Below are positions 9,108 to 23,085 of a stretch of 26,037 bases of DNA, in pieces. The stretch covers positions 1 through 26,037 of the forward strand of contig DATLCN010000048.1 of assembly GCA_035526335.1 (NCBI GenBank), written 5' to 3'. How positions within the stretch are numbered: the stretch's first letter is position 1; each line of letters begins with the position of its first letter. The notes below the pieces were generated by a model that saw nothing but the letters and a program-made list of their open reading frames with translations, was not told the DNA's origin and made no database searches. A program made the translations under genes and the position numbers. The stretch comes from GCA-2861595 sp035526335 (GTDB lineage: Bacteria > Actinomycetota > Acidimicrobiia > Acidimicrobiales > GCA-2861595).

Positions 9108-9965
9108 ATGAACAAGAACACCTTCAAGACCTTCGTCCTCCTGGCCGCCATCGGCGGCCTCCTCGTGTCCGTCGGGTCGATCCTCGGTGGACCGAGCGGG
9201 GCGGTGATCGGAATGATCCTCGGCGTCGGCATCGTCGGCTTCTCCTACTGGCGCTCCGACAAGCTCGCCATACGTGCCGCCCGGGCCGTGCCGGCGGACG
9301 AGGCTCGGATGCCCGAGTACTTCCGCATCGTTCGGGAGCTGACCCAGCAGGCGGGAATGCCGATGCCCCGGCTCTACGTCACGCCGGACATGCAGCCGAA
9401 CGCCTTCGCCACAGGCCGTAACCCGGATCACGCCGCCGTCGCCGTCACCCAGGGGATCCTCCAGATCCTCGACTGGGACGAGCTCAGGGGTGTGCTGGCC
9501 CACGAGATCAGCCACGTGGGCAACCGCGACATCCTCATCGGCTCCATCGCCGCCGCGGTGGCCACCGGCATCAGCTTCATGGCCAACATGGCCATGTGGG
9601 GTGCCATGTTCGGCGGTGGCCGGGGGGACGACGACAACGCCAACCCGATCGCGCTCCTGCTGACCGCCCTCCTCGCCCCGGTGGCCGCCGGCCTGCTCCA
9701 GATGGCGCTCAGTCGCAGCCGGGAGTTCGAGGCCGACCGGACGGGGGCCCGCCTCATCGGCGACGGTGAGCCGCTGGCCCGGGCGCTCGAGAAGCTGGAG
9801 TCCGCGGCCCATCGCATCCCCATGGACGTGAACCCGGCGCAGGCACAGGCCTACATCGTGAACCCTCTCACCGGGCGCAAGGTGCAGTTCGCCAACCTCT
9901 TCACCACCCATCCGCCCATGGCGGAGCGGGTCGGGCGCCTTCGGGCAGGGGAGTGGCGGTCGTAG
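9108..9965 (+). CDS. htpX: Zinc metalloprotease HtpX homologue
   Basis: M48-family membrane protease for quality control of membrane proteins, 285 residues. Two N-terminal hydrophobic segments (about residues 7-26 and 31-48) precede the zinc site HEISH (His132, Glu133, His136) in LAHEISHVGNRD. A further hydrophobic stretch follows at about 150-200, and the third ligand Glu206 is in SRSREFEADRTGARL. The C-terminal TTHPPMAERVGRL segment is also characteristic. ATG 9108 is chosen because AGGA at 9099-9102 sits five bases upstream and the protein then begins MNKNTFKTF, a usual HtpX beginning. The frame is open further upstream but overlaps the HAD gene. Confidence 0.93.
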   Translation: MNKNTFKTFVLLAAIGGLLVSVGSILGGPSGAVIGMILGVGIVGFSYWRSDKLAIRAARAVPADEARMPEYFRIVRELTQQAGMPMPRLYVTPDMQPNAFATGRNPDHAAVAVTQGILQILDWDELRGVLAHEISHVGNRDILIGSIAAAVATGISFMANMAMWGAMFGGGRGDDDNANPIALLLTALLAPVAAGLLQMALSRSREFEADRTGARLIGDGEPLARALEKLESAAHRIPMDVNPAQAQAYIVNPLTGRKVQFANLFTTHPPMAERVGRLRAGEWRS

Positions 9966-10052
9966 CCCTACGCCTGAGGTGGAGGGCATCCGGGGGCTGG
10001 CGCCGGCCCGGTCCGTAAGCCACCATGGAGGCGTCCCTGTCGTTTCGATCCC

Positions 10053-11438
10053 ATGTCCCGCGCCCGAACCGTCCCCTTAGCCTGCACCGTGGCCGCCGTA
10101 GCTCTCCTGGCCGGCGCCCTGGGGTCGGCCGGCGCCCAGCTGCTTCCCACCACGACCACCACCACCCGCCCGCCACCCAGCACCACCACCACCACCACCA
10201 CGATCCCGCTCCAGCCGACGGAGTCGACGACCACCACGACTCCGGAGCCGCCGGCGCTTGATCCCGATCACGGCCCCACCGGGGGTTCTTCGGACCCGGC
10301 CGCCTCGTCGGGTCCAGTCGCCGACGAATCCGGACTTGCCGCACCTGCCGGCGAGGGTCCTTCGCCGGCAAAGGTCGTCCCCGACTCTGTGTCCAGCTCA
10401 GTTGTGACCCCGGGGACCCGGGGCGCCGGCGCACCCCTGACCAACGGACCCGTGACCGCCGGCACTATCCCCGCCGATGCCCGGCGCCTCATCAACTCGA
10501 TCCGGCGCTCGCCGGCCAACAGCACGAGGAAGCTTCTCGAGGCCCTGGCACCTCTACGTTCACTCGGGCTCAGTGACACCGAGTTGGTCAAGGCCGGCTT
10601 CGGGCGTTTTCCCGTCGGAGGCCGCACCACGTTCGTCGACGACTGGTACTTCCCCCGGTACGTGCCGACGTTCCACCTCCATGTCGGCACCGATCTCTTC
10701 GCCGCCTGCGGCACGCCGGCGCGGTCGCCGGCCGACGGAACACTGAAGCTGGCGCAGGGTGGGTCCGGCGGTCTGGCCGCCTACGTGTATCGAGCCGACG
10801 GCACCTACTACTACCTGGCCCACCTCCAGCGCTTCGTCGCCTCCCAGAGGTCCGGCCAGCCCGTCACCCTCGGGGAGACCATCGGCTACGTCGGGGACAC
10901 CGGCAACGCCGTGGGCAGCCCCTGCCACGTCCACTTCGAGGTCCACCCGGCCCCGTCCAGGCAGGTCGTCACCGGGAAGGGCAGGGACCGGAAGGTGACC
11001 CTCGTGCCCCGGTCGGTTCCCGTCGGCTCGAAGCTGGAGCCGGTGAACCCCAAGCCCTACCTGGACGCATGGCTCGAGGAGGCGCGCCTTCAGGTGCCCC
11101 AGTTGATCGCCGCCCTGGAAGGACGTCCCCGCGCGCTGGTGGCGACGGGCCTCACCCGCCGGATGGTCGACGGCCGCGCCGGCTCCCTGGCCGCCCCCGC
11201 AGTTCCGCCCAGGTCTCAACTCCTCTGGGCCACCTCGGCCAGCCCCGCCGGCGGCGCCTGGCACCTGGCCCAGGCCGAGGCGGCGACCGCGGCCACCGAC
11301 GTCGACTGGACCAGGTTGGCCCGCAGGCAGCAGGCCCGACTGGTCGACGAACAGAGGGCGAGGGAGCTGACCGAAGCCCTGCTGACCCCCCTGACGCCAT
11401 CCTCTCTTCGCAGCGCCCAACTGTCCGGCCTCGACTGA
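10053..11438 (+). CDS. Secreted M23-family peptidase (LytM-like) with Thr/Pro-rich linker
   Basis: 461-residue exported protein. A signal peptide (about residues 1-29: Arg, then a VAAVALLAGALGSAGA core) is followed by a low-complexity Thr/Pro linker (about 32-68) and a variable region. The M23 domain spans about 200-305. Zinc ligands are all present: His210 and Asp214 in LHVGTDLF, His257 in YLAHLQ, and His292/His294 in CHVHFEVHP. It is therefore probably an active endopeptidase acting on peptidoglycan cross-bridges, rather than a degenerate activator (inference). A roughly 150-residue tail with no recognised domain follows. No ribosome site precedes ATG 10053. The preceding 87-base gap shows nothing clear. 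It converges on yajQ with 34 bases between stops. Confidence 0.87.
   Translation: MSRARTVPLACTVAAVALLAGALGSAGAQLLPTTTTTTRPPPSTTTTTTTIPLQPTESTTTTTPEPPALDPDHGPTGGSSDPAASSGPVADESGLAAPAGEGPSPAKVVPDSVSSSVVTPGTRGAGAPLTNGPVTAGTIPADARRLINSIRRSPANSTRKLLEALAPLRSLGLSDTELVKAGFGRFPVGGRTTFVDDWYFPRYVPTFHLHVGTDLFAACGTPARSPADGTLKLAQGGSGGLAAYVYRADGTYYYLAHLQRFVASQRSGQPVTLGETIGYVGDTGNAVGSPCHVHFEVHPAPSRQVVTGKGRDRKVTLVPRSVPVGSKLEPVNPKPYLDAWLEEARLQVPQLIAALEGRPRALVATGLTRRMVDGRAGSLAAPAVPPRSQLLWATSASPAGGAWHLAQAEAATAATDVDWTRLARRQQARLVDEQRARELTEALLTPLTPSSLRSAQLSGLD
10148..10204 (+). repeat. ACC trinucleotide-rich low-complexity tract
   Basis: Two runs of mostly ACC codons (the second about eight in a row near 10181-10204) encode the poly-Thr linker of the M23 protein. 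Such tracts can change length by slippage in steps of three without breaking the frame, so linker length may vary between strains. Confidence 0.8.
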
Positions 11439-11472
11439 TCCTTGGCCCCGCCAGATCAGATCACGCGGGCGG

Positions 11473-11961
11473 TCAGTCGCGGAAGTTGTTGAACTGCAAG
11501 GGGATTCCGAAGTTCTCGGCCTTCAGCGCGGCGATCACTTCCTGCAGGTCGTCGCGCTTCTTGCCGGAGACGCGGAGTTGGTCGCCCTGGGTCTGAGACG
11601 ACACACCCTTCAGCTTCAGGTCCTTGATGAACCTGTTCATCTGCCGGGCGTGGTCGGCGGAGATGCCAGCCTTGATGGTGATGGTCTGTCTCACCGTGCC
11701 CTTGGCCGCTTCCTCGACGGCCCCGCGGTCCAGGGCCTTCAGCGACACGCCCCGCTTCACCAGCTTCTCCTCTAGTACCTGGACGACGGCGCGGAGTCGA
11801 TCCTCGGTGGATGAGGCGAGCTTGATCTCCTGCCCTGACAGCTCCACGGAAGAGCAGGTGTCCTTGAAATCGAAACGGGTTGAGATCTCCCGGCTGGCCT
11901 GGTCGAGGGCATTTCGCACCTCTTGCATGTCGGCTTCGGAGACCACGTCGAAGGTGGGCAT
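11473..11961 (-). CDS. yajQ: YajQ-family nucleotide-binding protein
   Basis: 162-residue cytoplasmic protein matching the YajQ/DUF520 family along its full length. It begins MPTFDVVSEADMQEVRNAL, then REISTRFDFKDT, a middle KAGISADHARQMNRFIKDLKLKG, the QGDQLRVSGKKRDDLQ block and a C-terminal FGIPLQFNNFRD. Some family members bind cyclic di-GMP (Xanthomonas work) or nucleic acids; which ligand this one binds cannot be told from sequence. The start codon lies 27 bases from the 5' end of tRNA-Tyr on the opposite strand, so the two share a very short divergent promoter region. Confidence 0.95.
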   Translation of the reverse strand: MPTFDVVSEADMQEVRNALDQASREISTRFDFKDTCSSVELSGQEIKLASSTEDRLRAVVQVLEEKLVKRGVSLKALDRGAVEEAAKGTVRQTITIKAGISADHARQMNRFIKDLKLKGVSSQTQGDQLRVSGKKRDDLQEVIAALKAENFGIPLQFNNFRD

Positions 11962-11972
11962 GGAACAGAAGG

Positions 11973-11978
11973 TATCCT
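11973..11978 (+). promoter_or_regulatory. Possible -10 element for tRNA-Tyr
   Basis: TATCCT lies ten bases before the tRNA 5' end in the 27-base gap between yajQ and the tRNA. Any -35 box would lie inside the beginning of yajQ; none matches consensus well. On the opposite strand the same bases read AGGATA and could serve yajQ. Confidence 0.35.
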
Positions 11979-11988
11979 CATCGCTCCA

Positions 11989-12073
<85 letters not shown>

Positions 12074-12224
12074 TTGGATGACCAGCAGTTTTGCGTTTCA
12101 GGCCATTGCCGGGGGGTCGAATGCCAAGGCCTCTTGTAGCCACTTGCGGATTCGGCGCTTCGGTAGGTGGTCGGAGCACCCCGTCCATGAGGCGTGGCGC
12201 TCGTGCTCCCAGGCCTCGGTTTGG

Positions 12225-12572
12225 TCAGAGCGCGAGATGAAGACGCAACGCTTCATCGAGCGCAGCGACGAGATCGCCGCTGAGCGTGCCGAGGTGCGGA
12301 CCGATGCGCTCGATGGCAACCGGTCGGACTTGTTCAGCCTGCGCCTTCGAGTCACGGTCCAGACCGGTACCCAGGGCATCGAGAAGGACCTGGAACGGAT
12401 AGACGCGCTTCACGTTCGAGGTGACAGGAACGACGCAGATCACACCTCGCCCCAGCCGCTCGGCCGTCGTGTTCGCTCCATCATTGCTCACGATGACCGC
12501 TGGTCGCCGCTTGTTGGCCTCCGACCCTCGGACCGGATCGAGATCGACGAGCCTGATCTCGCCGCGGCGCAT
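12225..12572 (-). CDS. MazF/PemK-family endoribonuclease toxin
   Basis: 115-residue protein of the MazF/PemK fold, a toxin that cleaves mRNA at short sequences. Hallmarks are the N-terminal RRGEIRLVDLDPVRGSE, the KRRPAVIVSND strand with the conserved Arg, and ICVVPVTSNV with the conserved Thr. The C-terminal helix DLVAALDEALRLHL is also typical. Its ATG shares one base with the stop of the upstream antitoxin gene, the usual coupled arrangement. The target site is unknown. The 151 bases between its stop and tRNA-Tyr contain no supported gene. Confidence 0.92.
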   Translation of the reverse strand: MRRGEIRLVDLDPVRGSEANKRRPAVIVSNDGANTTAERLGRGVICVVPVTSNVKRVYPFQVLLDALGTGLDRDSKAQAEQVRPVAIERIGPHLGTLSGDLVAALDEALRLHLAL

Positions 12573-12790
12573 CAGCTCAAACCGTCATTGATCACGGTCT
12601 CCCAGAGGTCGGCGTCGGGGGTATCGGCCCATTCGGCCCATGCGTCCTCGTACGCCGGTCCGAGCTGTGACCCGCGGAGGAGTCGAACCGCCTTGTGCAC
12701 CGCTGCAGACCGCGAACCGATGCCTTGGCTCGCCGCGTAGCGGTCGAGGAACTCAACGTCCTCGTCGGGGAGGCTCACGCTCACCTTCAT
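12572..12790 (-). CDS. Ribbon-helix-helix antitoxin (MazE-like)
   Basis: 72-residue antitoxin paired with the MazF-like toxin. The N-terminal MKVSVSLPDEDVEFLDRYA and the following SRSAAVHKAVRLL match a ribbon-helix-helix DNA-binding domain. The acidic, Trp-containing tail (DAWAEWADTPDADLWETV) is the expected toxin-binding part. The frame is open further upstream, but ATG 12790 is chosen because the RHH strand begins there. The operator repeats and a -10-like TAGTAT also lie just upstream, so the message is probably leaderless. Antitoxin and toxin most likely repress their own promoter together. Confidence 0.9.
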   Translation of the reverse strand: MKVSVSLPDEDVEFLDRYAASQGIGSRSAAVHKAVRLLRGSQLGPAYEDAWAEWADTPDADLWETVINDGLS

Positions 12791-12798
12791 ACCCCAGA

Positions 12799-12826
12799 TA
12801 CTACCATCGGTAGGACTAGGGTAGGA
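12799..12826 (-). promoter_or_regulatory. Operator/promoter of the MazEF-like pair
   Basis: On the plus strand, GGTAGGA occurs exactly at 12809-12815 and again at 12820-12826, eleven bases apart (one helical turn). CTACC at 12801-12805 forms an inverted repeat with GGTAG at 12809-12813. On the minus strand TAGTAT (12803 to 12798) is a plausible -10 that overlaps the inverted repeat and ends seven bases before the antitoxin ATG. Repeated half-sites over the promoter fit autorepression by an RHH antitoxin (inference). Confidence 0.65.
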
Positions 12827-12876
12827 AGCAGACGATGCTGTTGCGACCATCCCGCCCGGCGCGCCATTTTCGACGA

Positions 12877-13686
12877 TCAGCCGTGGCCGGGGGCGTCGGG
12901 GTGACGTGGAGGCATCGTGTCGGGTCGGGGGACCTCGAACCACACCGTCTTGCCCTCAGGGTCGGGCACCACTCCCCACGACGAGGCCAGCGCCTCGACC
13001 ATGGCCAGCCCGCGCCCCGACGTGGCGCCGCTGTCCACCGTCCTTACCGCCGGTACGGCCTGCCCGTGGTCGGTCACCTCTATGCGGACTGCATCTGGCT
13101 TCAGGAGAACTGCGATGTAGGCCTCGGAGTCGGCGTGGACGATCGAGTTGGTGACCAGCTCCGACACGAGGAGGTTCACCGTGTCGAGTAGCTCGTCACA
13201 TTCCCACCTCTTCAGGGTCTCCCCCACGAAACGGCGAGCGGTGGCGCTGCTTCGGGGATCCCGCTCGAGATGGGCCCGGTTCTCCGCCAGCGCCCACGAG
13301 ACCGCCTCGATCATGCCCGCCACTGAGACGATGTCGTCCACCATGGCCTTGGCTGAGAGACTCTTCTCGACGTAGCCCACCGCTCCCTGCGACACCGTCA
13401 GGTGAGCCAGGCGCCCTTTCGGGAACCCGGACACGACGATCACCCGGCTGCGCGGCGAGGCGGCGACCAGATCCGGCAGGACCTCGATGCCCCCGACGTT
13501 CGGCATACCGAGGTCCAGAAGGGCGAGGTCGGGCTGGAGGTCGCGTACGGCATCCAAAGCCTCCATGCCGTCGGCGCAGCGGGCGACCACCTCGAACCGA
13601 CCGGTCACCTCGAGGGCGACACTGAGCAACTCACGCATGTCGCCGGAGTCATCGGCGACGACCACGCGGAACCTGTCGGCGGTCAT
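12877..13686 (-). CDS. Response regulator receiver fused to RsbW-like ATPase
   Basis: 269-residue two-domain protein. The N-terminal receiver (about 1-125) has the acidic pair ADD, phospho-acceptor Asp58 in LALLDLGMPNVGG, Ser in VIVVSGFPKG and Lys in GYVEKSLS. The C-terminal GHKL ATPase (about 145-255) has an N-box SELVTNSIVHAD, G1 box VTDHG and G2 box GRGLAMVEALASSWGV. No phospho-accepting His helix precedes it, so it resembles RsbW/SpoIIAB anti-sigma kinases and the regulatory ATPases of Streptomyces more than a histidine kinase. Expected role: a phosphorylation-controlled switch acting on an anti-anti-sigma or sigma factor (inference). It is divergent from the poly-HAMP operon and shares its 137-base upstream region. 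Confidence 0.85.
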   Translation of the reverse strand: MTADRFRVVVADDSGDMRELLSVALEVTGRFEVVARCADGMEALDAVRDLQPDLALLDLGMPNVGGIEVLPDLVAASPRSRVIVVSGFPKGRLAHLTVSQGAVGYVEKSLSAKAMVDDIVSVAGMIEAVSWALAENRAHLERDPRSSATARRFVGETLKRWECDELLDTVNLLVSELVTNSIVHADSEAYIAVLLKPDAVRIEVTDHGQAVPAVRTVDSGATSGRGLAMVEALASSWGVVPDPEGKTVWFEVPRPDTMPPRHPDAPGHG

Positions 13687-13823
13687 CTGTTCATTCTGCC
13701 TCGGCGGGGGCCCGGAAAGGAGCCTCCGGCGGTACCCTTCCCCGAGCGCGGGACGGTGCCGTCAAGCAGGCGACGACCGGACCGGGCACTCACAGAGATC
13801 GGCTGGGAAGGACGAATGACGCC
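13687..13823. promoter_or_regulatory. Divergent regulatory region of the signalling cassette
   Basis: 137 bases separate the ATG codons of the receiver-ATPase (minus) and the poly-HAMP kinase (plus), so promoters for both must lie here or in the genes. I see no convincing -35/-10 pair. GAAGGA at 13807-13812 is a ribosome-site-like sequence, 11 bases from ATG 13824. A nearer ATG at 13816 opens an eight-codon frame (13816-13842, stop included) that overlaps the kinase start and could act as a leader. Confidence 0.35.
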
Positions 13824-20561
<6,738 letters not shown>

Positions 20562-20567
20562 TCGCCT

Positions 20568-21392
20568 GTGCCCAGGGAGGACCTGGAGCAACTCGAGCTC
20601 AAGCTGCTGCTCGATGCCATCTACCACCATTACGGCTACGACTTCCGGGAGTACGCCCGCGCGTCCATCAAACGGAGGATGTGGCGAAGGATGATGGAGG
20701 AGGGGTTGGCCACTTTCTCCGGCCTCCAGGAACGTGTCCTCCATGATGCTGCCTGCATGGACCGGCTGCTGCTCGATCTGTCCATCAACGTCACGTCCAT
20801 GTTCCGGGACCCGACCTTCTACGCCGCCCTGCGGGACAAGATCGTGCCCCGTCTCCGGACGTATCCGTTCATACGCATCTGGAACGCGGGTTGCTCCACG
20901 GGCGAGGAGACCTACTCTCTGGCCATCCTGCTGCGTGAGGAGGGACTGGAGAGCAGGATCCGGATCTATGCCACCGATATAAACGGGCCGTTGGTGCAGC
21001 AGGCGAAGGACGGCCTGTTCCCCCTCGACCGCATGCAGGAGTTCACCCAGAACTACCTCCGTTACGGCGGGCGTTGTTCCTTCGCCGACTACTACCGGGT
21101 CCACGGCGACAGGGTGCGTCTGGACCCGACGCTGCTGGAAAACGCCGTGTTCGCGCAGCACAACCTGGTCTCGGACGCCTCGTTCAACGAGTTCAACCTG
21201 ATCATCTGCCGGAACGTCATGATCTATTTCGATCGGGTCCTGCAGGACAAGGTTCACGCCCTCTTCCACAGGAGCCTGGCTCGTTCGGGCGTCCTTGCGC
21301 TGGGCCACAAGGAATCGATCCGCTTCACCAGCCATGCTGATGCCTACGAGGAAATCGACCGCCAGGAGAAGCTGTACCGGAGGATCCTTTGA
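20568..21392 (+). CDS. cheR: CheR-type protein-glutamate methyltransferase
   Basis: 274-residue SAM-dependent methyltransferase of the CheR family, which in chemotaxis esterifies glutamates of receptors. The N-terminal helical domain (about 5-85) contains YDFREYARASIKRRMWRR. The catalytic domain has the SAM loop IWNAGCSTGEETYSLAILL (about 104-122), the YATDIN segment and NLIICRNVMIYFD near the active site. The C-terminal ALGHKES and QEKLYRRIL are family-typical. GTG 20568 starts six bases after the kinase stop; its 3' end overlaps cheB by four bases. No chemoreceptor, CheA or CheW lies in the window, so the methylation target is probably a protein of this operon or an unlinked receptor. Confidence 0.93.
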   Translation: MPREDLEQLELKLLLDAIYHHYGYDFREYARASIKRRMWRRMMEEGLATFSGLQERVLHDAACMDRLLLDLSINVTSMFRDPTFYAALRDKIVPRLRTYPFIRIWNAGCSTGEETYSLAILLREEGLESRIRIYATDINGPLVQQAKDGLFPLDRMQEFTQNYLRYGGRCSFADYYRVHGDRVRLDPTLLENAVFAQHNLVSDASFNEFNLIICRNVMIYFDRVLQDKVHALFHRSLARSGVLALGHKESIRFTSHADAYEEIDRQEKLYRRIL

Positions 21393-21958
21393 CCGAGATC
21401 AGAATGGTGGTGGTCGGTGGCTCGTGGGGTGGACTCGAAGCCTTCGGCCAAGTGGTTGCCTCACTCGACGACTGTCGGGGCCTCGCCTTGGCCATCGCCC
21501 TCCATCGCGCCGTCGATTCTCCCGAGGGGGCCGTGGTGCGCTATCTCCAGGCCCGTTGCGGGCTCCCGGTGACCGAGGTGGAGGACAAGGATGAAATAGA
21601 GCCTCGAAGGGTGTACGTGGCACCCGCCGATTACCACCTGCTCGTGGAGCCGGGGTACTTCGCCTTGTCGACCGATGCTCCCGTCCACCGCAGCCGTCCT
21701 TCCATCGACGTGCTGTTCGAATCGGCAGCCGATGCCTATGGCGAACAGTCTGTGGCGGTGGTCCTCACCGGCGCCAACGACGACGGATGCAGGGGCTTGC
21801 GTCATGTCAAGAGCCGGGGCGGCGTCACCATCGTCCAGGATCCCTGTAGCGCCGTACGCCGCGAGATGCCTGACGCAGCCATCGCAACCGGCGCAGTCGA
21901 CCAGGTGCTTCCTCTCGACCAGATCACAGTCGTGCTCAACCAGATGAGCCGCACCTGA
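21389..21958 (+). CDS. cheB: CheB-type methylesterase domain without receiver
   Basis: 189-residue protein equal to the catalytic domain of CheB, the esterase/deamidase that reverses CheR methylation. The triad is visible: Ser12 in VVVGGSWGGLEAFG, His39 in IALHR and Asp132 in VVLTGANDDG. The motif RVYVAPADYHLLVEPG and the DPCSAVRREMPDAAI segment are also characteristic. Standard CheB has an N-terminal receiver that represses the esterase until phosphorylated; here it is absent, so activity is not gated by an attached receiver. The start is TTG 21389 within a TTGA overlap with the cheR stop; its own stop overlaps the next ATG by one base. Confidence 0.92.
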   Translation: MTEIRMVVVGGSWGGLEAFGQVVASLDDCRGLALAIALHRAVDSPEGAVVRYLQARCGLPVTEVEDKDEIEPRRVYVAPADYHLLVEPGYFALSTDAPVHRSRPSIDVLFESAADAYGEQSVAVVLTGANDDGCRGLRHVKSRGGVTIVQDPCSAVRREMPDAAIATGAVDQVLPLDQITVVLNQMSRT

Positions 21959-23085
21959 TGTCCGGCAACCGACCCGAGCCGGCCCTGCTCCTGGTCGACG
22001 ACCGGCCGGAGAACCTGCTCGCCCTGGAGGCGGTTCTCGAGCCACTGGGTCAGCGCATGGTGAGGGCGAACTCCGGTGAAGAGGCGCTGCGCCGCCTGCT
22101 CGCGGACGACATCGCCGTCATCGTGCTCGACGTCCAGATGCCCGGAATCGACGGTTTCGAGACAGCTGAGCAGATCAAGCAGCGGGACCGCACCCGGGAC
22201 ATTCCGATCATCTTCCTCACGGCGATAAGCCAGGGACTCGACAACCGCCTCCGCGGCTACGGCACGGGCGCGGTCGATTACATCTTCAAGCCGGTCGAGC
22301 CCGAGGTCCTGCGGGCCAAGGTTGCGGTCTTCCTGGAGCTGTACCTGAACACCCGTACCCTGCAGGAGCAGCGCCGGCAACTGGCCGCACAGAAGGCCGA
22401 ACTGGAGCGGTCGAACCGTGACCTGGAGCAGTTCGCATACATCGCCTCCCACGACCTGCAGGACCCGCTACGGGTGATCTCCGGATTTCTCGAGCTGCTC
22501 GGCGACCGCATCGGAGATGACGACCCGAAGATCCGTGACTGGATGACGAGGATCACCTCGACGGCGGCGCGGATGTCCGATCTCATCTCGGACCTGCTGA
22601 CCTACGCCCGCGCCGGGGTGGAGCCGGCACCCGTCGAGCCGGTCGATCTCGACGCCGCACTCAATCTGGGCTTGCAGAGTCTCTTTCGACTGACCCACGA
22701 TCAGTCGGTCGATGTTCGGTGTGAGGTGCTCGGCCAGGCCTTGGGGCGCGTCAGGGACCTGATCCAGGTGTTCCAGAACCTCGTCGGCAACGCCATCAAG
22801 TTCCACGAGGCGGACGTCGTGCCGGTCGTGGAGATCCGAGCCGAGCGGCAGGACGGGATGGTGACGGTGTCCGTCCGGGATCAGGGACGGGGGGTCCCGG
22901 AGGATCGGCTGGAGCAGGTGTTCCAGGTGTTCGAGCGCCTCGAGGGGGATCCATACCCCGGCACCGGACTCGGTCTGGCCGTCTGCCGCAAGGTCGTGGA
23001 GCGGGCGGGGGGCCGGATCTGGATGGAGAACAACGAGGCCGGCGGCGTGACCGTCCGGTTCACTCTTCCTGCGGTCTGCGAATGA
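21958..23085 (+). CDS. Receiver-histidine kinase (REC-HisKA-HATPase)
   Basis: 375-residue soluble kinase. The receiver (about 8-128) has LLVDDRPENL, acceptor Asp58 in VIVLDVQMPGIDG, FLTA and FKPVE. A short coiled coil (about 130-158) leads to a HisKA of the bacteriophytochrome-like type with His165 in YIASHDLQDPLRVISGF. The HATPase has VFQNLVGNAIKFHE, VRDQGRGVP and PGTGLGLAVCRKVVERAGG. A receiver placed before the kinase suggests that phosphorylation by another kinase tunes this one (inference). ATG 21958 overlaps the cheB stop by one base; its stop overlaps the following ATG by four (ATGA). No PAS or membrane sensor domain is present. Its receiver closely resembles that of the next gene. Confidence 0.93.
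   Translation: MSGNRPEPALLLVDDRPENLLALEAVLEPLGQRMVRANSGEEALRRLLADDIAVIVLDVQMPGIDGFETAEQIKQRDRTRDIPIIFLTAISQGLDNRLRGYGTGAVDYIFKPVEPEVLRAKVAVFLELYLNTRTLQEQRRQLAAQKAELERSNRDLEQFAYIASHDLQDPLRVISGFLELLGDRIGDDDPKIRDWMTRITSTAARMSDLISDLLTYARAGVEPAPVEPVDLDAALNLGLQSLFRLTHDQSVDVRCEVLGQALGRVRDLIQVFQNLVGNAIKFHEADVVPVVEIRAERQDGMVTVSVRDQGRGVPEDRLEQVFQVFERLEGDPYPGTGLGLAVCRKVVERAGGRIWMENNEAGGVTVRFTLPAVCE

Noticed and set aside
11439..11472. CCGCC...GGCGG inverted repeat between the convergent M23 and yajQ genes as a terminator
   Set aside because: The stem is only about five pairs with a long loop and no T run on either strand.
12098..12379. Minus-strand frame whose last 40 codons (after the toxin stop) look fairly protein-like
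   Set aside because: Most of it overlaps the MazF gene in another frame, the protein-like tail has no start of its own, and I recognise no family; it could be a gene remnant but cannot be supported.
12791..12943. Upstream extension of the antitoxin frame to 123 codons
   Set aside because: The extension would run over the operator repeats and into the receiver-ATPase gene, and the RHH domain begins exactly at ATG 12790.
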